Shown here in pieces: positions 19,140 to 28,123 of a DNA stretch of 64,000 bases; positions within the stretch are counted from its first letter, which is position 1, and each line of letters begins with the position of its first letter. The stretch is taken from contig CAWHMO010000005.1 of assembly GCA_963830565.1 (NCBI GenBank), positions 372,001-436,000 of the forward strand, written 5' to 3'. The stretch comes from DATFDN01 sp963830565 (lineage in GTDB: Bacteria; Pseudomonadota; Alphaproteobacteria; Acetobacterales; Acetobacteraceae). The position numbers and the translations under genes were made by a program. The notes under the pieces are model-generated. The model did no database searches. It had not been told where the DNA came from and saw only the letters and a program-made list of their open reading frames with translations.

Positions 19140-19399
19140 GTGCCGGGAATGGCTTGCGTCTGCTCGCGGGCTACAACGCGGGATGGGCCAGCGCCGCCGC
19201 CTGGACGCGAGAGTTGCGCGACGGCGGCGACCCGTTGCTCTTTATCGAGGCCATTCCGCTGCCGGAGACGCGCCGCTTCGTGCAGCGCGCGCTTACCCAT
19301 GCCTGGATCTACGCCGCGCGGCTGGGCCTGCCCGCGCCCGGCCTGGATGATCTGGCGGCCGGGCGGTGGCCGCCTCGCGGTGACCGGGGCAGCGGCTGA
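19140..19399 (+). pseudogene. C-terminal remnant of a soluble lytic murein transglycosylase
   Basis: Only the last part of a lytic transglycosylase is recognisable. LRLLAGYNAGWASAAAW corresponds to the NYNAGPGRV-type motif after the catalytic core, followed by DPLLFIEAIPLPETRRFVQR, the family C-terminal block. The catalytic ES-motif domain and everything before it are missing; upstream sequence (18973-19139) has no matching coding character. No ATG start with a ribosome-binding site precedes it. It follows the UDG-like gene, a position where an intact transglycosylase is often found in related genomes (recollection). I interpret it as a deletion remnant. Confidence 0.7.
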
Positions 19400-19492
19400 A
19401 AACTTGGCGATCCGATCCCGCGCGGCGAACTGGAACGTTCCTTTCAGCGTCCCACATCCTGCACACGGACAGCAATTGGCACGGAGCGGGCC

Positions 19493-19879
19493 ATGATGGG
19501 ACACCAGTCGCGCGGATCGTCGTGGCGGCGCGCGCCGCTGATGCTGGGCGCCGCGATCGCGCTCGCGACGGCGGCCGGGGCGACGCCGGCGCAGGCGCGC
19601 GTGGGCGTGTTCTTCGGCTTCGGCCCGTCGATCTGGGTGCCGCCGCCGGCCTACTACTATCCCCCGCCGCTATACTATCCGCCGCCCCCTGTCTTCTACA
19701 CGCCCCCGCCACCTGTTTCCTACACGCCGCCGCCATATCCGGACCAGGGTGGCGGCGCCGCGCTTCGCTCCTGCTACGCCGGCGCCTATGTCTGCCCGCT
19801 GGAGGTGCGCATACCGGCGGGCAACACCTGCTGGTGCCCGGATAATCACGGCGGGCGCGCGTACGGCCGGGCCGGGTGA
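19493..19879 (+). CDS. Small secreted proline/tyrosine-rich protein
   Basis: A 128-residue protein with a signal peptide (APLMLGAAIALATAAGATPAQA) and a low-complexity region of repeated PPP-Y-Y / PPPPVFY units (about residues 51-82). A short cysteine-containing domain follows with four cysteines (SCYAGAYVCPLE, NTCWCPDNH) that could form two disulfides. The pattern suggests a surface or periplasmic protein, perhaps wall-interacting. No function recognised. The stop overlaps a GTG of the following GH15 gene. Confidence 0.7.
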   Translation: MMGHQSRGSSWRRAPLMLGAAIALATAAGATPAQARVGVFFGFGPSIWVPPPAYYYPPPLYYPPPPVFYTPPPPVSYTPPPYPDQGGGAALRSCYAGAYVCPLEVRIPAGNTCWCPDNHGGRAYGRAG

Positions 19880-21699
19880 TCATGCCCTTCGATCCCGCCT
19901 GCGCCGCGCCGCGCATCGAGGACTACGCGATGATCGGCGATTGCACCACCGCCGCGCTGGTCAGCAAGCAGGGCTCGATCGACTGGCTCTGCTGGCCGCG
20001 TTTCGACAGTTCCGCCTGCTTCGCGGCCTTGCTCGACACGCCGCGTGCCGGACGCTGGCGCATCGCCCCGGCCGACCAGGGCGCGCGCGTCACCCGCCGC
20101 TACCGCCCTGGAACGCTGATCCTGGAGACCGACTTCGAAACCGACGAGGGCGCGGTCAGGCTGATCGACTTCATGCCCATGGAGGCCAGCGGCTCCTCGA
20201 TCGTGCGCATCGTGCGCGGCCTGCGCGGGCATGTTCACCTGTGCTTCGAGCTGGCGCTGCGCTTCGAGTACGGCGAGATCGTGCCCTGGGTGACGCGCCT
20301 GCGCACCGGGTTCGGCGTCCGCGCAGTGGCCGGGCCGTCGCTGGTCGTGCTGCACAGCACGGTGCCGCTGGAAGGCCGCGATCTCACGACCGTGGCGGAG
20401 TTCTCCGTGGACAGCGAAGGGGAGGAGTACTTCATCCTCGCCTATGGCCCGTCGCACCTCCCGTCTCCGGCCGTTCCCGATCCCGAGGAGGCGCTCAACG
20501 CCACCGAGGCATTCTGGGTCGACTGGTGCGAGCGCGGCCGCTACCGGGGGGAGTGGCGCGTGCCGGTGCAGCGGTCGCTGCTCACCCTGAAGGCGCTAAC
20601 CTATGCGCCGACCGGCGGCATCGTCGCCGCGCCCACCACTTCATTGCCCGAGGAGCTCGGCGGGTCGCGCAACTGGGACTACCGCTTCTGCTGGTTGCGC
20701 GACGCGACCTTCACCCTGCTGGCGCTGCTGCACGCGGGCTATCGCGACGAGGCGCGCGACTGGAGTGAGTGGCTGCGCCGCAGCGTCGCCGGCAGCCCGG
20801 CGCAGATCCAGACGCTCTATGGCCTTGCCGGGGAGCGTCGGCTGTCGGAGTGGGAGGTGCCGCTGCTGGCCGGCTATCAGGGCGCCAAGCCGGTGCGCAT
20901 CGGCAACGCCGCGCACACGCAGCTGCAGATCGACGTGTTCGGCGAGGTCGTGGATGCGCTGTACCAGAGCGCGCTCGGCGGACTGGCCCCGATGCATGAG
21001 ATCTGGAACCTGCAGCGGGAGATCGTCGAGCACCTGGCGACGCTGTGGAACCAGCCCGACGAGAGCATCTGGGAGGTGCGCGGCGGCCCGCAGCACTTCA
21101 CCTTCTCCAAGGTGATGGCCTGGGTCGCCCTCGATCGCATGGTGAAGGCGTCCGAGAAGCGCGGCGTCGTGGATCGCATGGACGCCTGGAGCAAGCTGCG
21201 CGACGAAATCCATGCGACGGTCTGCCGGGAGGGCTTCGACGAGGGAAAGCAGAGCTTCGTCCAGAGCTTCGGCTCGACGGCGCTGGATGCCAGCGTGCTG
21301 ATGATCCCGCTGGTCGGCTTCCTGCCCGCCACCGACGCGCGGATGCGCGGCACCGTCGCCGCGATCGAGCGCGAGCTGATGCACCACGGCTTGGTGCGTC
21401 GCTATCTGCCCGAACAGGGCGCCGACGGCCTGCCCGGCGGCGAGGGCGTCTTTCTGGCGTGCAGCTTCTGGCTCGCGGACAACATGGCGCTGCAAGGCCG
21501 CCATGGCGACGCCAAGGCGCTGTTCCAGCGGCTGCTGGCGCTGGGCAACGATGTCGGCCTGCTGGCGGAGGAGTACGATCCGGAGACGCAGCGCCTGGTG
21601 GGGAACTTTCCCCAGGCGTTCTCGCACCTGGCGCTGATCAACACCGCATTGAACCTCACCGACAACGGCCCGGCGCACCAGCGGGGCGGCGACGATTGA
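19876..21699 (+). CDS. Glycoside hydrolase family 15 protein (glucoamylase/trehalase-like)
   Basis: A 607-residue (alpha/alpha)6-barrel enzyme expected to release glucose from alpha-glucans or trehalose. Diagnostic blocks are IEDYAMIGDCTTAALV and GSIDWLCWPRFDSSACFA at the N-terminus, then NWDYRFCWLRDATFTLLAL, and WEVRGGPQHFTFSKVMAWVA in the barrel. No signal peptide, so probably cytoplasmic; a trehalose or glycogen role is plausible. The start may be GTG 19876 (overlapping the previous stop) or ATG 19882. Length is normal for bacterial GH15. Confidence 0.9.
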   Translation: MIMPFDPACAAPRIEDYAMIGDCTTAALVSKQGSIDWLCWPRFDSSACFAALLDTPRAGRWRIAPADQGARVTRRYRPGTLILETDFETDEGAVRLIDFMPMEASGSSIVRIVRGLRGHVHLCFELALRFEYGEIVPWVTRLRTGFGVRAVAGPSLVVLHSTVPLEGRDLTTVAEFSVDSEGEEYFILAYGPSHLPSPAVPDPEEALNATEAFWVDWCERGRYRGEWRVPVQRSLLTLKALTYAPTGGIVAAPTTSLPEELGGSRNWDYRFCWLRDATFTLLALLHAGYRDEARDWSEWLRRSVAGSPAQIQTLYGLAGERRLSEWEVPLLAGYQGAKPVRIGNAAHTQLQIDVFGEVVDALYQSALGGLAPMHEIWNLQREIVEHLATLWNQPDESIWEVRGGPQHFTFSKVMAWVALDRMVKASEKRGVVDRMDAWSKLRDEIHATVCREGFDEGKQSFVQSFGSTALDASVLMIPLVGFLPATDARMRGTVAAIERELMHHGLVRRYLPEQGADGLPGGEGVFLACSFWLADNMALQGRHGDAKALFQRLLALGNDVGLLAEEYDPETQRLVGNFPQAFSHLALINTALNLTDNGPAHQRGGDD

Positions 21700-21706
21700 G
21701 GGGAGG

Positions 21707-22615
21707 TCAGCCCACCGCTTCCCGTGCGATGGTGGTGTCCACCACGGCCTCGAACGCGATCTCCCGCGACAGCGCGCCTGCGGCCCGCATCGCGGCACGC
21801 AGTCGTTCCACGCCGGCGCGGGGGATCACCGGGTCCGCGGCGTAGAGGCCGAGCGCGCGGTAGCGGGCGATTGCCGCACCGATGATCGTGGGCGGTGTTG
21901 CCGGGAACAGCGGGGCGAGGGCGCGGGCGATCTCGTCTTCCGGCGCTTCACCGAGCCAGCGCAGGGCGCGGTGCAACGCGCGAGTCATGCGCACCAGTTC
22001 CTCGCGCCGCAGGGCGATATTCGAGCGGCGCGTCACGAAGGTCGTATAGGCGGTGGGGCCGCGCGTCGCGGCGGCATACCACAGATGGCCGGCATCGGTG
22101 GACAGAAGCTCCTCGGCGAAGGGCTGGAACACCTGCACCGCGTCCAGCGATCCATCGCGCAGCGCCCGCGCGTTCTCGACCATGCTCGGGCCGGTGACGC
22201 GCGACAGCGAAGCCGGATCGATGCCGGCGCGGCGCAGGTCATCCCGCAGGCAGATCCACGGCGTCGGCACCTCCGCAACCGTGCCTAGGCGGGCCTGGGC
22301 GAGATCCGCGAACCGGAATTCCGGCCGGGGCACGCGGCCGATGATGAAGAACGGATCGCGCACCACTGCGTCGGCGAAGCACACCACGTCGGCGCTGGGA
22401 TCGCGGTCATGCGCGCGCATCGCCCGCAGCGGGCCGCCCCACATCACGTCGGCCGAACCCTCGGCCAGCGCCGCCGCCGTGCGTTCGGGATCGGACGAGG
22501 ACAGTCGTTCGACCGCGACGCCCTCGGCGGCATAGGCGCCGGTCAGGTCGGCTATGTAGAACGGCGCGTAGAACAGCGCGCGAAAATTCTCGATCAGGCG
22601 GATCGCCATGTGCAT
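21707..22615 (-). CDS. NMT1/THI5-like substrate-binding protein without signal peptide
   Basis: A 302-residue periplasmic-binding-protein fold of the NMT1/THI5/SsuA type, beginning IRLIENFRALFYAPFYIA. Such proteins usually deliver sulfonates, nitrate or thiamine precursors to ABC transporters. This one has no signal peptide at the N-terminus and no permease or ATPase gene beside it. It may be a cytoplasmic sensor or enzyme-like member, or an orphan binding protein. It converges on the GH15 gene with 7 bp between stops. Confidence 0.75.
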   Translation of the reverse strand: MHMAIRLIENFRALFYAPFYIADLTGAYAAEGVAVERLSSSDPERTAAALAEGSADVMWGGPLRAMRAHDRDPSADVVCFADAVVRDPFFIIGRVPRPEFRFADLAQARLGTVAEVPTPWICLRDDLRRAGIDPASLSRVTGPSMVENARALRDGSLDAVQVFQPFAEELLSTDAGHLWYAAATRGPTAYTTFVTRRSNIALRREELVRMTRALHRALRWLGEAPEDEIARALAPLFPATPPTIIGAAIARYRALGLYAADPVIPRAGVERLRAAMRAAGALSREIAFEAVVDTTIAREAVG

Positions 22616-22735
22616 CGACCTCGAAATCGCGGCTCATGATGATGCAAATACCGGGTAGGACAATGCGGCCGGCGCCGACTCTGGTAGCCCGGCGCGTGCG
22701 GGTCCATGTCTTGGCCACGCAGCAAGGTGGCATAC

Positions 22736-23410
22736 ATGGACGACAGCGACGCGCCGGGCACCCGGATCGACATCGTCTCCGACGCGATCTGCCCATGGTG
22801 CTACATCGGCAAACGCCAACTGGAGCGGGCGCTGGGGAGGCTGCAAGCCGAGGGGCTGCGCTTCACGGTGGGCTGGAACCCGTTCCAGCTCAACCCCGAC
22901 ATGCCGAAGGAAGGCGCCGATCGCGCCGCGTACCGCGCCGCCAAGTTCGGCACCGCCGATCGGGCGGCGGAGCTGGATGCGCAGGTTGCCCAGGCGGCGC
23001 GGGGCGTCGGGCTGGCGTTCCGGCCCGACCTCATGGCGCGGACCCCGAATACGCTGGATGCGCACCGGCTGATCTGGTTCGCCGGCCGCCGGGGCGTGCA
23101 GGACCAGGCGATGGAGGCAGTGTTCGCCGCTTATTTCATCCTGGGCCGCGATATCGGCCAAGCCGTGGTGCTGGCCGAGTGCGGCGCCGAGGCCGGGCTG
23201 GATCGCGCGGAGATCCTGGAGTTCCTGGCGAGCGATCACGTCGCGGCCGAGATCCTGGCCGCCGACCGCGCGGCGCGCGAGGCCGGCGTCAACGGCGTGC
23301 CGTCGTTCTTCCTGGACGGCTACGGCCTGCTCTCTGGCGCCGTACCGGCCGAGCAGATGGCCGAGGCGCTGCGGCGCGGGCAGACGATCCTGCGCCGGCG
23401 GGCGGCGTAG
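22736..23410 (+). CDS. DsbA-family oxidoreductase, FrnE-like
   Basis: A 224-residue thioredoxin-fold protein of the 2-hydroxychromene-2-carboxylate isomerase/DsbA/FrnE group. The active-site motif is SDAICPWCYIGK (CPWC), followed by a helical insertion and the cis-proline block GVNGVPSFFLDG. No signal peptide, so a cytoplasmic thiol-disulfide or isomerase role is expected. I chose the ATG at 22736 because it precedes the first beta strand with normal family spacing. Confidence 0.88.
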   Translation: MDDSDAPGTRIDIVSDAICPWCYIGKRQLERALGRLQAEGLRFTVGWNPFQLNPDMPKEGADRAAYRAAKFGTADRAAELDAQVAQAARGVGLAFRPDLMARTPNTLDAHRLIWFAGRRGVQDQAMEAVFAAYFILGRDIGQAVVLAECGAEAGLDRAEILEFLASDHVAAEILAADRAAREAGVNGVPSFFLDGYGLLSGAVPAEQMAEALRRGQTILRRRAA

Positions 23411-23473
23411 CCCCTCCGCTTGCGCCGCCTCCGGGTTGGGTATAGTCGCGCGCGGGAATCAGGAGCGAACGCC

Positions 23474-24766
23474 ATGGCCATACAGCATCCCGAGACGCTC
23501 GCGCTGCACGCCGGCTGGCGGCGCGACGAGGCGACCACGGCGGTCGCGGTGCCGATCTACCAGACGACCTCGTTTCAGTTCGATAGCGCCGAGCACGCGG
23601 CGAACCTGTTCGGACTGAAGCAGCTTGGCAACATCTACACGCGGATCATGAACCCCACCAACGACGCGTTCGAGAAGCGCATCGCGGCGGTGGAGGGCGG
23701 GGTGGCGGCGCTGGCGCTCGCCTCCGGTCAGGCAGCCTCGGCGAGCTGTGTGCTGAACCTGGCAAAGGCGGGCGATAACGTCGTGTCGTCGACAGACCTC
23801 TATGGCGGCACCTGGAACCTGTTCGCGAACACGCTGAAGGATCTCGGCATCGAGACGCGGTTCGTCGATCCGGGAGACCCAAACGCGTTCGCGCGGGCCA
23901 CCGACGATCGGACGCGCGCCTACTATGCCGAGACCTTGCCGAATCCGAAGCTGATCCCGTTCCCGATCGCCGAGGTGGCCGCGATCGGCCGCAAGTTCGG
24001 CGTCCCGCTGATCATGGACAACACCGCCGCCCCGACGCTGGTACGCCCGTTCGATCACGGCGCCGCGGTGGTGATGTATTCCGCGACTAAATGGATCGGC
24101 GGCCATGGCACCACCATCGGCGGCGTGGTGATCGACGGCGGCAACTTCGACTGGGCCGCACACAAGGACCGCCAGCCGGCGCTGAATACGCCGGACCCGA
24201 GCTACCATGGCGCGGTCTGGGCCGAGGCGGCGAAGCCGATGGGGCCGATTGCCTACATCCTGAAGATGCGCGTCACCCTGCTGCGCGACCTGGGCGCCGC
24301 GATGAGCCCGTTCAGCGCGTTCATGTTCATCCAAGGCTTAGAGACGCTGCCGCTCAGGATGCGCGAGCATTCGCGCAACGCGCGCGCAGTCGCCGATTTC
24401 CTGGCCTCGCGCCGCGATGTCGAGCGCGTGATCCATCCGTCGCAGCATCGCGGGGAGGCGTCGGAGCGCTCGGCCAAGTACATGCCGCATCTCCAGGGCG
24501 GGCTGGTCGGCTTCGAACTCGCCGGCGGCGCGGCGGCGGGCGCGCGCTTCATCGACGCGCTGAAGCTGTTCTATCATGTCGCCAATATCGGCGACGCGCG
24601 CAGCCTGGCGATCCACCCGGCGAGCACCACCCATTCCCAGCTCTCCGAGGAGGAGCAGCGCGCGTCGGGCGCGACACCGGGCTATGTCCGCCTGTCGATC
24701 GGCCTCGAGCACATCGACGACATCCTGGCCGATCTGACGCAGGCGCTGGACGCCGCGCGTCGGTAG
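23474..24766 (+). CDS. metY: O-acetylhomoserine/O-succinylhomoserine sulfhydrylase
   Basis: A 430-residue PLP enzyme of the Cys/Met-metabolism family that makes homocysteine (or methionine) from activated homoserine and sulfide. The PLP lysine lies in MYSATKWIGGHG (K206). YQTTSFQFDSAEHAANLF and NIYTRIMNPTNDAFEKR are typical of the sulfhydrylase subgroup rather than cystathionine lyases. The ATG at 23474 follows an AGGAG site. It is transcribed with the DsbA-family gene upstream and a small monooxygenase-fold gene downstream. Confidence 0.9.
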   Translation: MAIQHPETLALHAGWRRDEATTAVAVPIYQTTSFQFDSAEHAANLFGLKQLGNIYTRIMNPTNDAFEKRIAAVEGGVAALALASGQAASASCVLNLAKAGDNVVSSTDLYGGTWNLFANTLKDLGIETRFVDPGDPNAFARATDDRTRAYYAETLPNPKLIPFPIAEVAAIGRKFGVPLIMDNTAAPTLVRPFDHGAAVVMYSATKWIGGHGTTIGGVVIDGGNFDWAAHKDRQPALNTPDPSYHGAVWAEAAKPMGPIAYILKMRVTLLRDLGAAMSPFSAFMFIQGLETLPLRMREHSRNARAVADFLASRRDVERVIHPSQHRGEASERSAKYMPHLQGGLVGFELAGGAAAGARFIDALKLFYHVANIGDARSLAIHPASTTHSQLSEEEQRASGATPGYVRLSIGLEHIDDILADLTQALDAARR

Positions 24767-24851
24767 CGCCGCACGGTTTGTCAGGGTCCGGCAGTCCGGG
24801 TAGGGTCGCCGGGCGCGCAGCGCGTCACGATGAAACTGGGGGAGACGTCAC

Positions 24852-25151
24852 ATGCAGGTGCGAGTCGTCTGGGGCAAAATCCTTCCCGGCCAGTGGGACG
24901 CATTCGAGGCCGCTTACAAGAAGGCGATGGGCTCCCGCGGCGAGGTGAAGGGACTGAAGGGGCAATGGCTTCTTCGGGATCAGAACGATCGCGACGCCGG
25001 ATACTCGATCTCGCTCTGGGAGAACGACGAGGACATGCGCGCCTACTGGGACAGCAGCAAGCGGCGCGAAATCACGTCCGGGACGCAGCATTTCTTCGTC
25101 AACCAGTTCACGATCACGAACTGTGACGTGAGGGACGCGTCGGGCCCGTAG
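24852..25151 (+). CDS. Antibiotic biosynthesis monooxygenase (ABM)-fold protein
   Basis: A 99-residue single-domain protein with the dimeric ferredoxin-like ABM pattern: MQVRVVWGKILPGQWDAFEA, then WLLRDQNDRDAGYSISLWEN and DMRAYWDSSKRRE. Members include small monooxygenases and heme- or quinone-acting enzymes, but many have no known activity. A GGGGGAGA site precedes the ATG. It is the last gene before a strong inverted repeat and the convergent beta-lactamase-fold gene. Confidence 0.75.
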   Translation: MQVRVVWGKILPGQWDAFEAAYKKAMGSRGEVKGLKGQWLLRDQNDRDAGYSISLWENDEDMRAYWDSSKRREITSGTQHFFVNQFTITNCDVRDASGP

Positions 25152-25178
25152 CCAGCAATCCTGATCGGTAATTGCTCA

Positions 25179-25206
25179 CGCCCTCTCCCGTCTGCGGGAG
25201 AGGGCG
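25179..25206. terminator. Strong inverted repeat between convergent genes
   Basis: A perfect 12-bp stem, CGCCCTCTCCCG pairing with CGGGAGAGGGCG, with a TCTG loop, lies between the ABM gene and the convergent beta-lactamase-fold gene. There is no U-tract, so it is not a classical intrinsic terminator, but it could stop or stabilise transcripts from both sides. The CCCTCTCCC...GGGAGAGGG sequence is also a common dispersed intergenic motif in alphaproteobacteria, so it may be a repeat element. Confidence 0.6.
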
Positions 25207-25219
25207 CATAATGCCCATT

Positions 25220-26398
25220 TCAGTCCGCGATCGCGGCGTACACCAGGTCGCGGAATAGCACCCGATAATGTTCCCGCTGTCCCGGCGCCTGGATCATCAG
25301 CACCGCGGTCAGGCGCTCGCGCGGATCGACCCAGAACGTCGTCCCGGCGAGGCCGCCCCAGAAATACGTGCCGACCGAGCCGGGAAAGGGCGCAATGCCC
25401 GGAGCGAGGCGGACGGCGAAACCCAGTCCGAAGCCATGTCCGGGCGGCAGCAGATCGACGTCGCCTGGGATGCCGCCCAGGTGGTCGGACGTCATCAGTT
25501 CCACCGTCTTGCGCCCGAGCAGACGGCGGCTGCCGCCGATGCCGTTGTCGAGCAGCATCTGCAGGCACCGCACATAGTCGAGGGCCGTCGCCACCATGCC
25601 GCCGCCGCCCAATTCAAAGGCCGGCTTGTCGCGCACCTCCAGAAGCTGCACGTCCGCGCCGGTCTCGGGATCCTTGGTGAAGCCGCCGGCCAGGCGGGCG
25701 TGGTCGGCTTGGGGGACGAAGAACCCGCTATCGTCCATGCCGAGCGGAGCCAGGATGCGGGCCTTGATAAACTCGCCCAGGCTCTGGCCGGAGATGATCT
25801 CCACCAGCCGGCCGAGCACGTCGGTCGAGCGGCTGTACTCCCAGCGCGTGCCGGGCTGCCACGCCAGCGGCAGGCCCGCGAGCGTCGCCGCCTGATCGGC
25901 GTTGGTCTGGTTCCGGCGGAAAATCCTGGCGTCATTGTAAGCGCGCTGCACCGGCCCGTTGCCGCGAAACTCGTAGGTGAGGCCAGACGTGTGGCGCAGC
26001 AGGTCCTGGATGGTGATCGGGTGCTCGGCCGCGACCAGTTGACCGCGCGCCGTCATCACCTTCGGCTCGGCGAAGGCCGGGATGAAGCGCGCGATCGGGT
26101 CGCCGAGCAGGAAGCCGCCTTCCTCCCACAGCATCATCGCGGCAACCGAGATCATCGGCTTGGTCATCGAATAGATGCGGAAGATCGCGTCGGTGCGCAT
26201 CGGATCGCTGGAGGCCGGATCGCGCGTGCCGAACGCCTCGTGAAAGGCGATCCGGCCGTTGCGGGCGACGACCGCGACCGCGCCGGGGATGTGGCCCTCG
26301 GCCACGCGGCTGTTCAGGGCACCGCGCAGCCGTTCCAGGCTGTCTTCGGACAGGCCGACCTCGCCAGGGCGGGCGGTCGGCAGATCATGCATGCTCAT
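25220..26398 (-). CDS. Beta-lactamase-family serine hydrolase (class C/esterase fold)
   Basis: A 392-residue protein of the class C beta-lactamase/esterase EstB/DD-peptidase family. The nucleophile motif is SMTK (S77, K80) and the second conserved tyrosine is in WEYSRSTDVLG. No signal peptide is evident, which argues for an intracellular esterase or amidase rather than a secreted beta-lactamase. Its start codon overlaps the stop of the upstream phosphoesterase-like gene (26395-26398), so the two are co-transcribed. Confidence 0.88.
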   Translation of the reverse strand: MSMHDLPTARPGEVGLSEDSLERLRGALNSRVAEGHIPGAVAVVARNGRIAFHEAFGTRDPASSDPMRTDAIFRIYSMTKPMISVAAMMLWEEGGFLLGDPIARFIPAFAEPKVMTARGQLVAAEHPITIQDLLRHTSGLTYEFRGNGPVQRAYNDARIFRRNQTNADQAATLAGLPLAWQPGTRWEYSRSTDVLGRLVEIISGQSLGEFIKARILAPLGMDDSGFFVPQADHARLAGGFTKDPETGADVQLLEVRDKPAFELGGGGMVATALDYVRCLQMLLDNGIGGSRRLLGRKTVELMTSDHLGGIPGDVDLLPPGHGFGLGFAVRLAPGIAPFPGSVGTYFWGGLAGTTFWVDPRERLTAVLMIQAPGQREHYRVLFRDLVYAAIAD

Positions 26399-27213
26399 GC
26401 AGGCGGTGGTCCTTCCGTGATGATGGAGATGAAGCCGATCCGGTCCTCCTCCAGCACCGCGCAGCTCAGCCGGCCGCCCAGGCCCGCGCCGGTGTCGATG
26501 CCGACGCGGTTGGCCCGCACAACCGGGCCGGGCGCGCTGCTATGGCCGTGTACGACGATTGCGCCGAACGGTTGCTCGGACGAGAGGAACACTTGGCGGA
26601 TGCCGCGCAGATCCTCGGGCGACTGCCGGGCCAGTTCCACGCCGGGGCGGATGCCGGCGGGGGCGAAGAAGTAGCCGCCGATACGCTGCGAGCTGGGCAG
26701 CCCGCGCAGGAACGCGACATGCGCGGGCGGGATATGCGCCCCCCATGCCGGGCGTGGCGCCTCGTCCGGCACGCCCCAGCCGCGCAGCGCGACAGCCCCG
26801 CCGGCGTGCAGCCAGTCGGTTGCGGCCGCGGCGTCGCCGTCCAGCGCATCCAGCAGCATCTGCTCGTTCGCGCCGCGCAGGGTCAAGGTCGTGCCGTCGG
26901 ACTCCGCGAGCAGCGCGAGAACCCCGGCGCTATCCGGTCCGAGGCCGATGACGTTGCCCAGATGGATGGTCCTCGCGTGTCGCACCGGCCGGTCCGCCAG
27001 ATCGGCCTTGATCCTGTCCCGCAGGGTGCGAAGAGCAGCGAGGCAGCCGCGCACGTCGCCGACCGCGTACACCCGATGTCCGGCCGGGAGCCATCCTGGT
27101 GCCTGGGACAAGGCGATCGTGCCGCACGCATTCGTCAGCGGGCGCGGGGTCCAGGTCGGTATAAAGGCGGCCTCAAGGGCGCCGCGCAGCGCGCGCGGAG
27201 TGCGGCGCCTCAT
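26395..27213 (-). CDS. Calcineurin-like phosphoesterase with missing metal ligands
   Basis: A 272-residue protein with the fold of bacterial PP1-type Ser/Thr phosphatases: YAVGDVRGCLAAL, HLGNVIGLGPDSAG, LRGANEQML, VHGHS and NRVGIDTGAGLGG. The canonical metal-site motifs would be GDIHG, GDYIDRGPDS, GNHE and HGH. Here the first histidine is arginine (GDVRG, 52-56), both aspartates of the second motif are lost (GNVIGLG, 86-92) and GNHE has become GANE (114-117). Only HGHS (222-225) is intact. It is probably a pseudophosphatase with a binding or structural role. Frame and length are normal, so sequence error is unlikely. Confidence 0.8.
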   Translation of the reverse strand: MRRRTPRALRGALEAAFIPTWTPRPLTNACGTIALSQAPGWLPAGHRVYAVGDVRGCLAALRTLRDRIKADLADRPVRHARTIHLGNVIGLGPDSAGVLALLAESDGTTLTLRGANEQMLLDALDGDAAAATDWLHAGGAVALRGWGVPDEAPRPAWGAHIPPAHVAFLRGLPSSQRIGGYFFAPAGIRPGVELARQSPEDLRGIRQVFLSSEQPFGAIVVHGHSSAPGPVVRANRVGIDTGAGLGGRLSCAVLEEDRIGFISIITEGPPPA

Positions 27214-27366
27214 GGCGGTTCGTGGGGCAAAACGGCGAAGAACGGCGGCACGGCATGTCCCGTCGAAGGCGGCGGACTATGTGGCGAGACGGGAAAGGCG
27301 GCAAGCTCGGCTTGCAGTGCGTGGGACGGGAGATAGGATCAGCCTGTCGCGGAAAGGCCTTTGCTC

Positions 27367-28084
27367 ATGAACGGCGTAGTCAAGGAAGGTGCCTTGTCGG
27401 AAAGAGCGCGGCTTCTTTCCAAAGCTCCTTTGTTCAAGGGATCGAACGCGCGCGATTTCGAAGCATTGGCCGCGCGGACGCACGAACGATCCATGCGGGC
27501 GGGCGAGATCCTGTTCCGGCGGGACGATCCCGGCGCCAGCATGCTCGCCATCATCGCCGGAGATGTGCGCGTTGTCCTACCTGGCGCCGATGGTCGTGAC
27601 CAGGTCATCAAGTTGCTGGGGCCGGGAGAGATCTTCGGCGAAATCGCGTTGCTGGACGGCGGCCCACGAACCGCGGATGCACTCGCGGAGACGAATGGGC
27701 GGCTGCTGGTCGTGGAGCGGCGGGACCTGCTGCGTCATGCTCAAGGAGGACGATGGGCTGGCGCTGCGGATCATCGTGCTGTTATGCGGCCGTCTGCGTT
27801 CAACCGATCGGTTGCTCGATCTGATGCTGTTTCATGACACATCCGCGCGCCTTGCCTCGGTCATCCTCGAACTCAGCAGGACGCGGCCGGGACGCCGGCT
27901 CGACATCACCCAGCGCGCACTTGGTGAAATCGTCGGAGCAGCACGCGAGACGGTCAACAAGAAGCTTCGTGAATGGCAGGAAGCAGGGGCTATTTCCCTC
28001 GAACCAGGCCGAATCACCGTCATCGACCCCGTGTCGCTGGAACGCCACATCCCAAGCGCAGCCGCGGCGGCGCTTTCGACCTGA
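27367..28084 (+). pseudogene. Crp/Fnr-family transcriptional regulator, frameshifted
   Basis: The N-terminal frame encodes a cyclic-nucleotide-binding fold (LFKGSNARDFEALAA, then GPGEIFGEIALLDGGPRTAD) and breaks near 27738. The adjacent frame continues with MLKEDDGLALRIIVLLCGRL, the dimerisation helix, and a C-terminal winged helix ITQRALGEIVGAARETVNKKL. Deleting one base in the CGTCATG stretch restores RRDLL-x-MLKEDD, so one indel separates two well-conserved halves. The nucleotide pocket has GEIALLDGGPRTA, close to the cAMP-binding phosphate cassette. The break may be a sequencing error. Targets unknown. Confidence 0.8.
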
Positions 28085-28123
28085 TCGACCTCGCACCCGG
28101 CACTTGGGTGAAAGGAAACAGGC

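Noticed and set aside
21707..22615. HMP-P synthase (Thi5 type) for the NMT1/THI5-like gene
   Set aside because: The fold matches but I cannot see the yeast-type catalytic histidine/cysteine signature, and no thiamine genes are nearby.
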